Positions 52,087 through 61,021 of a stretch of 64,000 bases of DNA are shown here, one piece after another. The stretch's first letter is position 1; each line of letters begins with the position of its first letter. The notes beneath the pieces are model-generated. The model made no database searches and was not told the origin of the DNA. It saw only the letters and a list, made by a program, of their open reading frames with translations. Source of the stretch: Microbacterium schleiferi (GTDB lineage Bacteria; Actinomycetota; Actinomycetes; Actinomycetales; Microbacteriaceae); contig NZ_CP064760.1 in NCBI RefSeq assembly GCF_015565955.1, positions 248,001 through 312,000 of the forward strand. Direction: 5' to 3'. The position numbers and the translations under genes were made by a program.

Positions 52087-53253
52087 TCAGGCGCCCCAGC
52101 CGGCCTGGGTGCCACCGACGCGGTCGGCGGCGATGCGCTGTTGGTAGCCGGATGCCGCATAGGCGGCCATCGGGTCGGCGGGGAGACCGCGCGACTCGCG
52201 CCACTGCGCGAGCGCGGGGCGCGCGTCGGTATAGAAGGCATCCATCAGCACGGCGTTCGCGCCCAGGACATCGTTCGCGGACTGCGCGGCATCCAGCGCC
52301 TCGTGGTCCACGAGCAGTGCGCGGGCCGTCATCTCCTGCACATTGAGGACCGAGCGGATCTGGCCCGGGATCTTGTTTTCGATGTTGTGGCACTGGTCGA
52401 GCATGAAAGCGACGTCGGGGTTGTTGAGTCCCCCGCCGCGGATCACCTCGAACAGGATGCGGAACAGCTGGAACGGATCCGCCGCGCCGACGATGAGGTC
52501 GTCGTCAGCATAGAAACGGCTGTTGAAGTCGAACGAACCGAGCTTTCCGAGACGGAGGAGCTGCATGACGATGAACTCGATGTTCGTGCCCGGCGCGTGG
52601 TGGCCGGTGTCGAGGCACACCATCGCCCTCTCGCCGAGGGCCGCAACCTGCGCGTAGGAGGTTCCCCAGTCCGGAACGTCGGTGTGATAGAACGCCGGCT
52701 CGAAGAACTTGTACTCGAGCACGAGACGCTGCTCGTCGCCCAGGCGCGCGTAGATCTGCTGCAGCGAGTCCTGCAGACGGTCTTGGCGGGCGCGCAGGTC
52801 GTTCTGGCCGGGGTAGTTGGATCCCTCGGCGAGCCAGATCTTGAGGTCGCGTGACCCCGTTGCGTGCATGACGTCGATGCAGGCGTAGTGGTGGTCGATC
52901 GCCTTCTGCCGGATGCGGTCGTCGTGATGCGTGAGGGCGCCGAACTTGTAGTCCTCGTCTTGGAAGGTGTTCGAGTTGATCGTGCCGAGCGTCACCCCGA
53001 GGTCTTCGGTGTGACGGCGCAGCGCGCCGAAATCATCGACGAGGTCCCAGGGAATGTGAAGCGCGACGCTCGGCGCCAGTGCGGTGTACCGGTGAACCTG
53101 GGCGGCATCGGCGATCTTCTCGAACGGGTCGCGCGGGGTGCCCGGCGTGCCGAAGACGCGGAACCGCGTTCCGGAGTTGCCGAAGGCCCACGAGGGCAGC
53201 TCGATGCCCTGACCTTCCAGGGTGGCCAGCACGTCCGGGGGCAGCGGTGCCAT
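52087..53253 (-). CDS. rhaI: L-rhamnose isomerase (Pseudomonas-type)
   Basis: The 388-residue TIM-barrel isomerase converts L-rhamnose to L-rhamnulose using divalent metal. Metal and substrate motifs include LEYKFFEPAFYHTDVPDWG near residue 178, LDTGHHAPGTNIEF near 213, FDFNSRFYADDDLIVG near 238 and MLDQCHNIENKIPGQI near 280. These match RhaI rather than E. coli RhaA. It is the first gene of the rhamnose operon, with LacI-type operators upstream at 53298-53346. Confidence 0.92.
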   Translation of the reverse strand: MAPLPPDVLATLEGQGIELPSWAFGNSGTRFRVFGTPGTPRDPFEKIADAAQVHRYTALAPSVALHIPWDLVDDFGALRRHTEDLGVTLGTINSNTFQDEDYKFGALTHHDDRIRQKAIDHHYACIDVMHATGSRDLKIWLAEGSNYPGQNDLRARQDRLQDSLQQIYARLGDEQRLVLEYKFFEPAFYHTDVPDWGTSYAQVAALGERAMVCLDTGHHAPGTNIEFIVMQLLRLGKLGSFDFNSRFYADDDLIVGAADPFQLFRILFEVIRGGGLNNPDVAFMLDQCHNIENKIPGQIRSVLNVQEMTARALLVDHEALDAAQSANDVLGANAVLMDAFYTDARPALAQWRESRGLPADPMAAYAASGYQQRIAADRVGGTQAGWGA

Positions 53254-53297
53254 GGGATGCCTCTCTCGCGGCGCCGTTCGTGCGCCAGTGTCGATGG

Positions 53298-53346
53298 TGA
53301 AACGTAAATGAATCGTTTCAGAGCATACGACGCATGTATCGTTTCA
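53298..53346. promoter_or_regulatory. Paired LacI-type operators in the rhaI/lacI divergent promoter
   Basis: TGAATCGTTTCA (53309-53320) and TGTATCGTTTCA (53335-53346) are two near-identical LacI-family half-palindromic sites starting 26 bp apart. TGAAACG at 53298 also pairs with CGTTTCA of the first site. They lie between the rhaI and LacI-gene starts, so rhamnose repression and autorepression are likely. Confidence 0.72.
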
Positions 53347-53365
53347 GCAAGACGAGGAGAGCGAC

Positions 53366-54373
53366 GTGGCGGTAAGTGTGAAGGATGTCGCTGCGGCGGC
53401 ATCCGTCTCGATCGGCACGGTCTCGAACGTGCTCAATCAGCCCAGCAAGGTGTCGGCAGCCACCGTCGAACGCGTGATGCGCGCGATCGACGAGTTGGGG
53501 TTCGTGCGCAACGACGCTGCTCGGCAGCTGCGCGCCGGGCGGAGCCGCAGCATCGGTCTCATCGCGCCCGACATGGCCAACCCCTTCTTCGCGGCGGTGG
53601 CGCAGGGGGCGCAGGAGCGCGCCGCCGAGGCTGGCATGTTCGTGCTCATGACGACGAGCAACGACACGCTCGACCGGGAGAAGGCCTACCTCGATCTGTT
53701 CCGAGAGCAGCGCGTGGCTGGGGTGCTCGTGACGCCGGCATCTGCCGACCCCGATGCCGCAGGCCGCCTCGCCCGCACCGGCATTCCCGTCGTCTTGCTC
53801 GATCGTGAAGCTACCGACGCGCGATTGTGCTCGGTGTCGGTGGACGATGAGCAGGGGGGGTATCTCGCGGCGTCTCACCTGCTCTCCCTGGGGCGCCGCC
53901 GGCTCGCGTTCCTCGGGGGCTCGAGCGAGATTCCCCAGGTCGCTGAGCGTCTCGCGGGGGCACAGCGGGCCGTTGCAGAAGCCGCAGGCGCTGGACTCGA
54001 GCTGATCGAGACTCCTGAGCTCACCGTCATCGCTGGGCGCGAAGCCAGCTCTCGGTTGGCAAGACGCGCCCCCGGTGACAGACCGGATGCAGTGTTCTGC
54101 GCCAACGACCTGGTCGCCGTCGGAGCCCTCCAGGGGCTGTCGATCCTCGGCGATCTGCGTGTCCCCGACGACATCGCCCTTATCGGGTACGACGACATCG
54201 ACTTCGCCGCAGCCGCCGTGGTGCCGCTGAGTTCGATACGCCAGCCCGCCGCGCAGATCGGGCGCGCCGCCGTCGAGATCCTGTTGGCCGAGATGTCTGA
54301 CCCCGGTGGTGCGCACGACACACACGTGCGGTTCACTCCGGAACTGATCGTGCGTGAGTCCACCGCGGGCTGA
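53366..54373 (+). CDS. LacI-family regulator of the rhamnose operon
   Basis: The 335-residue repressor has an N-terminal HTH (VKDVAAAASVSIGTVSNVLN, residues 5-24) and hinge, then a periplasmic-binding-type effector domain (IGLIAPDMANPFFAAVAQGA, IGYDDIDFAAAAVVPLSSIR). The GTG at 53366 follows AGGAGA. Being divergent from rhaI with two operators between them, it most likely responds to rhamnose or rhamnulose. Confidence 0.88.
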   Translation: MAVSVKDVAAAASVSIGTVSNVLNQPSKVSAATVERVMRAIDELGFVRNDAARQLRAGRSRSIGLIAPDMANPFFAAVAQGAQERAAEAGMFVLMTTSNDTLDREKAYLDLFREQRVAGVLVTPASADPDAAGRLARTGIPVVLLDREATDARLCSVSVDDEQGGYLAASHLLSLGRRRLAFLGGSSEIPQVAERLAGAQRAVAEAAGAGLELIETPELTVIAGREASSRLARRAPGDRPDAVFCANDLVAVGALQGLSILGDLRVPDDIALIGYDDIDFAAAAVVPLSSIRQPAAQIGRAAVEILLAEMSDPGGAHDTHVRFTPELIVRESTAG

Positions 54374-54414
54374 CGCGATCAGGGCATCTGCCCCGCCCGC
54401 TCTACGGTGGTGAC

Positions 54415-55452
54415 ATGAGCATGTTCTCGGCCGTCCGCAGTGCGCACCGGTCTTCTCTGCTGCAGGTCGTGAAGTCTGCCGTCGCGACCGTGCTCGCGTG
54501 GTTCCTCGCGGGCTGGCTCATCCCGGCGCAGCCGCCGGTCTTCGCCGCAATCGCGGCTCTTCTCGTCGTGCAACCGAGCCTGAACCAGTCCTTCGGCAAG
54601 GCGGTCGAGCGCAGCGTCGGCGTCATCGTCGGGGTGATCGTCGCCTCGGGGCTCGGGATTGTGCTGGGCGGTTCGACGTGGGTCGTTGCCGTCGCCGTGG
54701 TTGTCGCGCTCCTGTTGGCTTGGGCGCTGCGGATGACTCCGGGCACAGGGAATCAGGTAGCGATCAGCGCCCTGCTGGTCCTCGCGTTGGGGACCGCAAC
54801 TCCCAATTACGCGTTCGACCGCATCGTCGAGACCGTGATCGGCGCCGCGATCGGCTTCGCGATCAACGTGCTCATCGTGCCGCCTCTTTCGGTCGATCCC
54901 GCGCGCCGCGCGGTGCGGGGGCTCGCCGATGGTTTGGCAGCCAGCCTTGACCGCCTCGCCGACGCGTTGCAGCACGAGCAGGATCGCACCCGCCTGGACG
55001 AGCTGCTGACGCAGGCGCGCGCGACACGCGACACGAGGGATGCGGCGGCCGCCGCCATCGCCGCGGCGCGGGACTCGCTCACGCTCAATCCACGGGCGCC
55101 CCGCCATCGCGCAGAACTTGCCGCCCTCGACCGGCTCGTCACCACGTTCACCCCGATTGTGACGCAGTCTGTCGGCATGACCCGCGCGTTCACGGAGCGC
55201 TATGACGATGGGCTCCTTCGTGAGCCGGCGATCGGGGCGATCGCCGAGCAACTGCGGCGCGCGGCACACGACGTGCGCTTCGCGCCCGATCGGGGAGGGG
55301 TCGAGCCTGGCCACGGTCGGCCCGAGCCGGCAGCCCTCACCGCACCGCTCACCGTTGCCACACCCGCGTCCGATCACTGGATCCTCGTGGGCTCGATGAT
55401 GGTGGACCTCTTGCGTATCCATCACGCGCTCGTCGAGATCGACGGCGCGTGA
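54415..55452 (+). CDS. FUSC/aromatic-acid-exporter-like membrane protein
   Basis: The 345-residue protein has about four to six TM helices in the first 160 residues (AWFLAGWLIPAQPPVFAAIA, VGVIVGVIVASGLGIVLG, VVAVAVVVALLLAWAL) and a cytoplasmic helical tail with coiled-coil character (RLADALQHEQDRTRLDELL). This layout fits the FUSC/ArAE family of anion exporters. The substrate is unknown. It stands alone, 41 bp after the LacI gene. Confidence 0.8.
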   Translation: MSMFSAVRSAHRSSLLQVVKSAVATVLAWFLAGWLIPAQPPVFAAIAALLVVQPSLNQSFGKAVERSVGVIVGVIVASGLGIVLGGSTWVVAVAVVVALLLAWALRMTPGTGNQVAISALLVLALGTATPNYAFDRIVETVIGAAIGFAINVLIVPPLSVDPARRAVRGLADGLAASLDRLADALQHEQDRTRLDELLTQARATRDTRDAAAAAIAAARDSLTLNPRAPRHRAELAALDRLVTTFTPIVTQSVGMTRAFTERYDDGLLREPAIGAIAEQLRRAAHDVRFAPDRGGVEPGHGRPEPAALTAPLTVATPASDHWILVGSMMVDLLRIHHALVEIDGA

Positions 55453-55600
55453 CAGGGGCTCGGTGATTCGGAGCACGACCGGTCACGGCGATCTCGGCAG
55501 ATCATCACTGTCCGGGGGCGAGCCCGGTGCTCGGACTCGTGAGGATGGCAAAACGTGAGAGTTCGCCCTCGGGGGCCTGCAGACGGAGCATCCTAGACGT

Positions 55601-55825
55601 GTGAGTGCGACGAACCCCCGAGACGAGTATGAGGCGCTGAACCACGCCGTCGACCGTCTCGTGCGCCGCATCCCGTGGGCTGACGAAGAGAGCGTTCGTC
55701 TCATGGTCGCCGAAGAGGTCGCAGCCCTCAGTGAGGCGAGATTGCGTCACTTCATCCCGGCGATGGTCGAGGCTCGGGTACTGCGGCGGCTCCGCGCGCC
55801 AGGTCCGCTCCCCGTCTCAGCGTGA
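55601..55825 (+). CDS. Small three-helix-bundle dimerization-domain-like protein
   Basis: The 74-residue acidic/basic helical protein (EYEALNHAVDRLVRRIP, ESVRLMVAEEVAALS, LRHFIPAMVEARVLRRL) resembles short actinobacterial proteins with a three-helix-bundle dimerization domain. The GTG at 55601 has a weak ribosome site. No function is known. Codon use is consistent with a real gene. Confidence 0.55.
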   Translation: MSATNPRDEYEALNHAVDRLVRRIPWADEESVRLMVAEEVAALSEARLRHFIPAMVEARVLRRLRAPGPLPVSA

Positions 55826-55853
55826 TGCGCGCTCTGGGCGCGGCGGGCGAATC

Positions 55854-56171
55854 TCAGGAGATCGTGACGGCGGTGCCGTACGCGCAGACCTCGACGCCGC
55901 CACTGTCACCGTAGTCGTTGGTCTCGAACCGGAACGCGACGACGGCGTTGCCGCCCTTCGACTCCGCTTCGGCCGACAGTCTCGAGAGGGCCTCGAGACG
56001 AGTCTCGTGAAGCAGCTCGGTGATGCCCTTGAGCTCGCCGCCGGCGAGCGCCTTGAACGAGGCGCCGATGTTGGCCCCGATGTGGCGCGAGCGCACGGTG
56101 AGTCCGAAGACCTCTCCGTGTACGGCGGTGATGGTGTGGCCGGGGACGTCGTTCGTCGTGACGATCAGCAT
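55854..56171 (-). CDS. YbjQ/UPF0145-family protein
   Basis: The 105-residue protein matches the UPF0145 (YbjQ, formerly DUF74) family: IVTTNDVPGHTITAVHGEVFG at the start, LLHETRLEALSRLSAEAES near 53 and GGNAVVAFRFETND near 73. These form pentameric domains of uncertain, possibly metal-related, role. The gene is single and converges with the small helical gene. Confidence 0.88.
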   Translation of the reverse strand: MLIVTTNDVPGHTITAVHGEVFGLTVRSRHIGANIGASFKALAGGELKGITELLHETRLEALSRLSAEAESKGGNAVVAFRFETNDYGDSGGVEVCAYGTAVTIS

Positions 56172-56227
56172 GGCGCCAGTCTGCCAGCGCGCGTGTCGCT
56201 GCGGAAGAGGTGCCGCACGCGGATGCG

Positions 56228-56629
56228 CTAGGTGGGGTTCTCGTTCGTGGGAATGGCCACCAGGAACGCGTCCACCTCGTCGGCGGGCATGTCGATGCCT
56301 GCCTGGCAGAGCCGCTCCTGCAGCACTTCGCGGAGGCGGCGACGGTTCGCGCGCGGATGATCCATGCGCGTCTGCGCGAGAATCCCGCGCACCTCCTCCT
56401 GCACCGTCGGGGCGTTCATCGCCATCTTCGGCCGGCCCTGGCTGCCGGGGTCGGCGGCCGCTCGGGCGGCGTCCGGCCCGGCATCCCGTCGCAGCCGTCG
56501 CGTGAGGGCACGCTCGGCGCGGGGGCTCTCACGCTCGTCGTGGAGTTGCGCGAGCGCCGGCTCATCGGCGTTGCGAACGGTGGAGCTGCGTGTCTGGGCT
56601 TCGCGGGTCTTCTGGGTGGGGTTCGTCAT
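56228..56629 (-). CDS. Hypothetical protein, charged N-terminus and helical C-terminus
   Basis: The 133-residue protein starts MTNPTQKTREAQTR with GGGAG correctly spaced. The first 65 residues are highly charged and probably disordered. The second half (VQEEVRGILAQTRMDHPR, RLREVLQERLCQAGIDMP) looks like a compact helical domain. I recognise no family. There are no membrane segments. Confidence 0.55.
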   Translation of the reverse strand: MTNPTQKTREAQTRSSTVRNADEPALAQLHDERESPRAERALTRRLRRDAGPDAARAAADPGSQGRPKMAMNAPTVQEEVRGILAQTRMDHPRANRRRLREVLQERLCQAGIDMPADEVDAFLVAIPTNENPT

Positions 56630-56732
56630 AGCGAGCTCCCTTCCGTGCGGTCTGACGCTCAGCTTCCCTCCGCACACGCGTGTGCACCACCCGGTTGACA
56701 GATGGCCCCGGGCACGCTCCGCGGCTCGATGC

Positions 56733-59068
56733 TCAGCCGGCGGCGGACAGTTCGGGCGCAGGCTGCGAGGATGCTGGCGACAGCGAGGTCCGTGCCGTGG
56801 TCACTCGGCGATCCGCGAGCGCCACTTCGTGAGCCGCGCCCACGAGCGTCATCGAGCCGGACGCCGCGCGATCAGCTGCCGTTCCCACCCACAGCTCGAC
56901 AGCCCCGGGCTCGACCCGGCGCACGAGATCCGCACCCGCCGCCGCAAATCGTCCCCCGGGCACATCGAAGGTGATGATCGCGCTCTGACCCGGATCGAGC
57001 GCAACCCGCTCGAAGCCGATGAGCTGCGCAACAGGTCGGGTCGTGGACCGATACGGGGTCCGGGCATAGAGCTGGACGACATCCGTTGCGGCGCGCTTCC
57101 CGGTGTTGGTGACCGTCACGCTGACGCTCAGGTCCCCGCTGGTGGGTGCGCTCTCGGTGGCCGCAAGGTCGCTGTAGCTGAAGCTCGTGTAGCTCAGGCC
57201 GAATCCGAACGGGCGAAGCGGGGTGCTGTCGGCCGTTGTGATCTCCGACGGTCCACCCAGCAGCGGATGCAGATAGCTGTAAGGCTGGGCTCCCGCTGAC
57301 CGGGGGAGGGAGACCGGGAGTCGGCCCGATGGCGCGACATCGCCGGCGAGGATGCGGGCCAGCGCGCGTCCGCCCTCTTCGCCGGGGAAGAAAGACTGCA
57401 CGACGGCCGCGACCGCGTCAGGTCCGTCCAGGGCCCAGTCCAGGGCGTAGGGTCGCCCGCTGAGCACGACGAGCACAACGGGCGTGCCGGTCGCGGCGAT
57501 CGCGGTGACGAGCTCGCGCTGAACACCCGGCAGATCCAGGCTCGAAACGTCGTTGCCTTCCCCGACCGTGCCCCGTCCGAAGAGGCCCGCGCTGTCGCCG
57601 ACAACGATGACCGCGACGTCGGCATCCTCGGCATCCGCGACGGCCGCCGCAAAGCCGGACCGGTCGTCACCCTCGACGGCGCAGCCCGCCGAGAAACTCA
57701 CATCGGCGGCGGCAAAACGCTCGCGAATGGCCTCAAGGACACTCGGGGCGTCGAACCCGAGCGGGGTTCCCGGATGATGCGCGAGGACGTGGTTCGCGAA
57801 GGAGTAGCACCCCATCAGCGCCGCGTGACCGTCAGCGTTCGGCCCGCTGACAGCGACCCGCAATCCCGGGCCGGCACCCAGCGGGAGCAGACCCTCGTTG
57901 CGCAGCAGCACGACCGACTCCTCGGCCAGGCGCCGGGCGACCTCCCGATGGGCGGCGGAGTCGAGATCGACCGCTGTCGGGGGCGTCTCGAACTCGTCGT
58001 CGAGCAGTCCCAGCTCCTCCTTTTGGGAGAGCACGCGCAGCACGGCACGGTCGACGAGGGCGACGAACTCCGGATGCTGCGCGAGCATCTCGCGAAGTGG
58101 TGCGGTGAACGCATCTCCGGTGGGGAGTTCGACGTCGACGCCGGCGCGCAGCGCGAGCACTGCGGCTTCGCCGCGATCGGCAGCTACCTGGTGCATCGTG
58201 TGGAGGAAGGCGACCGAGAAGTAGTCGGCGACGGTCACTCCATCGAACCCCCAGCGGCCCCGCAACACATCGGTGAGGTACGCGGGCGTTGCCGCCGCCG
58301 GCAGACCGTCGATCTCGGCGTAGGAGTTCATGACCGACCGAGCACCCCCCTCGATCACTGCCATCTCGAACGGGGGAGGTACACATCCGCCAGCTCGCGC
58401 GGCCCCGCGTGCACGGGGGCGTGGTTACGCCCGGCCTGCGACCCCGAATAGCCGACGAAGTGCTTGAGCGTGGCATGCACGCCCTGCGATTGCAGCCCGC
58501 GGACGTACGCCGTGCCCACGACACCGACGACGTAGGGATCTTCCGAGATGCACTCGTCTACCCGGCCCCACCGCGGATCCCGGACGACATCGAGGACCGG
58601 CGCGAGCCCCTGATGGATGCCGAGCTCGCGCATCGAGCCGCCGATGAGTCCAGCCATCTCGGAAACGAGCTCCGGGTCGAATGCCGCGCCCCACGCGAGC
58701 GGGGTCGGGAAGGTCGCGGCTTGCCAGGCGGCCAATCCGGTCAGACACTCCTCGTGGACGATCGCCGGAATCCCCAGCCGCGAGTTCTCGCGCAGGCGTT
58801 TCTGCTCGCTCCACAACCACCGCGCCCGCTCGGTCGGGTCGACCGGACGCGTGCCGTAGACACGGGTGAGGTGGCCGATCCCGTGAGCCGAGGCATCCGT
58901 GTAGAGCGTCGAGGTCGCCATCTCGCCCTGCAGCGGTGCGACGATGTCGTCGCCCTGGTCGACCCAGAATCCGACGAGCTGCGCCAGCTTCTCATCGAGG
59001 GTCATCTCGCCGTGCAGCGATCGCACACGATCACTGACAGCGGGAGTGGGTTCATCGAACACGAGCAC
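56733..59068 (-). pseudogene. GH3 beta-glucosidase, broken by a 1-base frameshift
   Basis: A glycoside hydrolase family 3 enzyme of about 778 residues is split. The first part (EMTLDEKLAQLVGFW near 20, PRWGRVDECISEDPYVVG near 165, ATLKHFVGYSG near 198) reads from the GTG at 59068. The second has the nucleophile Asp in RWGFDGVTVADYFSV, a GH3 C domain and a fibronectin-III-like tail (DVVQLYARTPYRS). The break is at the G5 run 58372-58376; one extra base gives VYLPPFEMAVIEGGA. No signal peptide is present, so it hydrolyses imported oligosaccharide in the cytoplasm. It ends the sugar ABC operon. Confidence 0.87.
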
Positions 59069-59117
59069 AGTTTCCTTCGATCGAGCGGATGACGCGGTCG
59101 CGCCATCCGGGGGTGGG

Positions 59118-60002
59118 TCAGCCCTTGACGGCTCCGGTGAGCCCGCCGACGATGCGGCGTTCGAACAGGCTGAAGAACACGAGCGCGGGGATCATCGACA
59201 GCGAGGTGAAGGCCAGCACCTTGGCGGTATCCACCGAGTACTGCGATGCGAACGCTTGGACACCGAGCGGCAGCGTGAAGCTCCCCTCGTTGTTGAGGAT
59301 GAACAACGGCAGCATGTAGCTGTTCCAGCTCGCGATGAACGCGAGGATGCCGACCGTGATCACCCCGGGCATCGAGAGCGGGATCACCATGCGCCAGAAG
59401 AAGCCGAGTCTGCTGCATCCGTCGATGAATGCCGCTTCCTCGATCTCGCGGGGCAAGGCCTGCAGGAAGGGCACCAGGATGATGATCGTGATCGGCAGCG
59501 CGAAGGCGACTTGCGGGATGATGACGCCGGCGAGGGAGTTCATGAGCCCGAGGTTTCGCACCAGGATGTACAGCGGCGTGATCGCTACCGTCATCGGGAA
59601 CATGAGCCCGGCCGCGAACACGGCGTAGAGCACGCCGCGCATGCGGAACCGGTAGCGCGCCAGGACGTAGGCCGCCATGAGCCCCAGGGTGACGACGAAC
59701 AGGGTCGTCGCAATGGCGGCGATCGACGAGTTGAGCACCTCGCGCCAGAAGACCTCGCTCACGAGGACGTCGACGTAGTTCTCGATCCGCCACGTTGCCG
59801 GCAGCCCCGCGGGGTCCTGCGTGATCTCGGAGTTGCTGCGGAACCCGCCGATGATGATGTAGGCCACCGGGACGAGGATCGACACCACCAGCGACCAGGC
59901 GAGGAAGTAGATGAAGAAGTTGCCGGCGCGTTGCCCCGGCGTGCGTTGGGGCCGACGCCGACCGGTGCGACCTCCGGGCGCGGTCAGGGTTGCGGTAGCC
60001 AT
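59118..60002 (-). CDS. Carbohydrate ABC transporter permease (MalG-type)
   Basis: The 294-residue CUT1-family permease has six TM helices and the EAA loop EIEEAAFIDGCSRLGFFWRM. Its start shares one base with the stop of the upstream permease gene. It is in one operon with binding protein, second permease and GH3 enzyme, importing an oligosaccharide. Confidence 0.9.
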   Translation of the reverse strand: MATATLTAPGGRTGRRRPQRTPGQRAGNFFIYFLAWSLVVSILVPVAYIIIGGFRSNSEITQDPAGLPATWRIENYVDVLVSEVFWREVLNSSIAAIATTLFVVTLGLMAAYVLARYRFRMRGVLYAVFAAGLMFPMTVAITPLYILVRNLGLMNSLAGVIIPQVAFALPITIIILVPFLQALPREIEEAAFIDGCSRLGFFWRMVIPLSMPGVITVGILAFIASWNSYMLPLFILNNEGSFTLPLGVQAFASQYSVDTAKVLAFTSLSMIPALVFFSLFERRIVGGLTGAVKG

Positions 60003-61012
60003 CAGTTGTTACCTCCCGTAACGGCGCCCTCGGTGTCGCGGCGCAGCACGAAGCGCTGGTAGAGCAGGGCGACCGCGAGCGAGATGAGGAAGATGACGAC
60101 GGCGACGGCGCTGCCGTAGCCGAAGCTGCCGGCGTTTCGTCCCGTCACGACCATGTAGGTCGCCATCGTCGAGGTCCCGGCGGTCGAGGCGACGTACTGC
60201 CCCCAGATGATGTACACGAGGTCGAAGAGCTGGAGCGATCCGATGATCGAGAGGAACGCCCAGATGCGGAGTGTTGGCCCTAGGAGGGGGAGGGTGATTC
60301 GCCGCTGGATCTGCCAGTACGACGCCCCGTCGATCGCGGCGGCTTCGTAGAGTTCCTCGGGGATGCCCTGCAGACCTGCAAGGAAGAGGATGACGGCGAA
60401 TCCGATGTACTTCCAGGTGATGATCCCCATCAGCGTCCAGATCGCGAGATCCGGGTTGGAGAGCCAATCCTGTGCAAGCGCGCCGAGCCCGACCTTCTCG
60501 AGGAAGTCGTTGAGTGCACCGTTGGTGGCGAGCATGAGACTCCACCCGGTGCCGACGACCACCTCGGCGATGACGTACGGCACGAAGATGAGAACACGGA
60601 TGATCGACTGACCGCGCATCTTGCGATTAAGCAGAAGCGCGAGCGCGATAGCGATCGGGCCCTGAATCACCAGCGAGAGCACGACGATGATCGCGTTGTG
60701 CCACAGCGCCGCCTGGAAGGCCGGATCGGTGAGGATGACGAGGTAGTTGTTGAGGCCGACGAAGTCGGTGGCCGGTCCGTAGCCGCTCCAGCTGAAGAAG
60801 CCGTAATACGCGGCCATCACGACCGGGAAGATCACGAAGGCCAGGAAGACGATCAGCGCAGGCCCGATCAGGATGCCGATCTCGGCGCGCGAGCGCCACG
60901 ATCTGCGTCGCCGCGAGCGCGGGGAGGGGGACGACGCCGGGGCGCCGTCCCCCTCTTCCGTGACGCTCACGACCGCATCCGTGACCGGATAGGTTCGTTC
61001 GCTAACGGACAT
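60002..61012 (-). CDS. Carbohydrate ABC transporter permease (MalF-type)
   Basis: The 336-residue CUT1 permease has a long charged cytoplasmic N-terminus (about 45 residues), six TM helices and the EAA loop ELYEAAAIDGASYWQIQRRI. It lies 9 bp after the binding-protein gene. The operon has no ATPase, as is usual for CUT1 systems that share a common MsiK-type ATPase. Confidence 0.9.
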   Translation of the reverse strand: MSVSERTYPVTDAVVSVTEEGDGAPASSPSPRSRRRRSWRSRAEIGILIGPALIVFLAFVIFPVVMAAYYGFFSWSGYGPATDFVGLNNYLVILTDPAFQAALWHNAIIVVLSLVIQGPIAIALALLLNRKMRGQSIIRVLIFVPYVIAEVVVGTGWSLMLATNGALNDFLEKVGLGALAQDWLSNPDLAIWTLMGIITWKYIGFAVILFLAGLQGIPEELYEAAAIDGASYWQIQRRITLPLLGPTLRIWAFLSIIGSLQLFDLVYIIWGQYVASTAGTSTMATYMVVTGRNAGSFGYGSAVAVVIFLISLAVALLYQRFVLRRDTEGAVTGGNN

Positions 61013-61021
61013 GGTTGCCTA

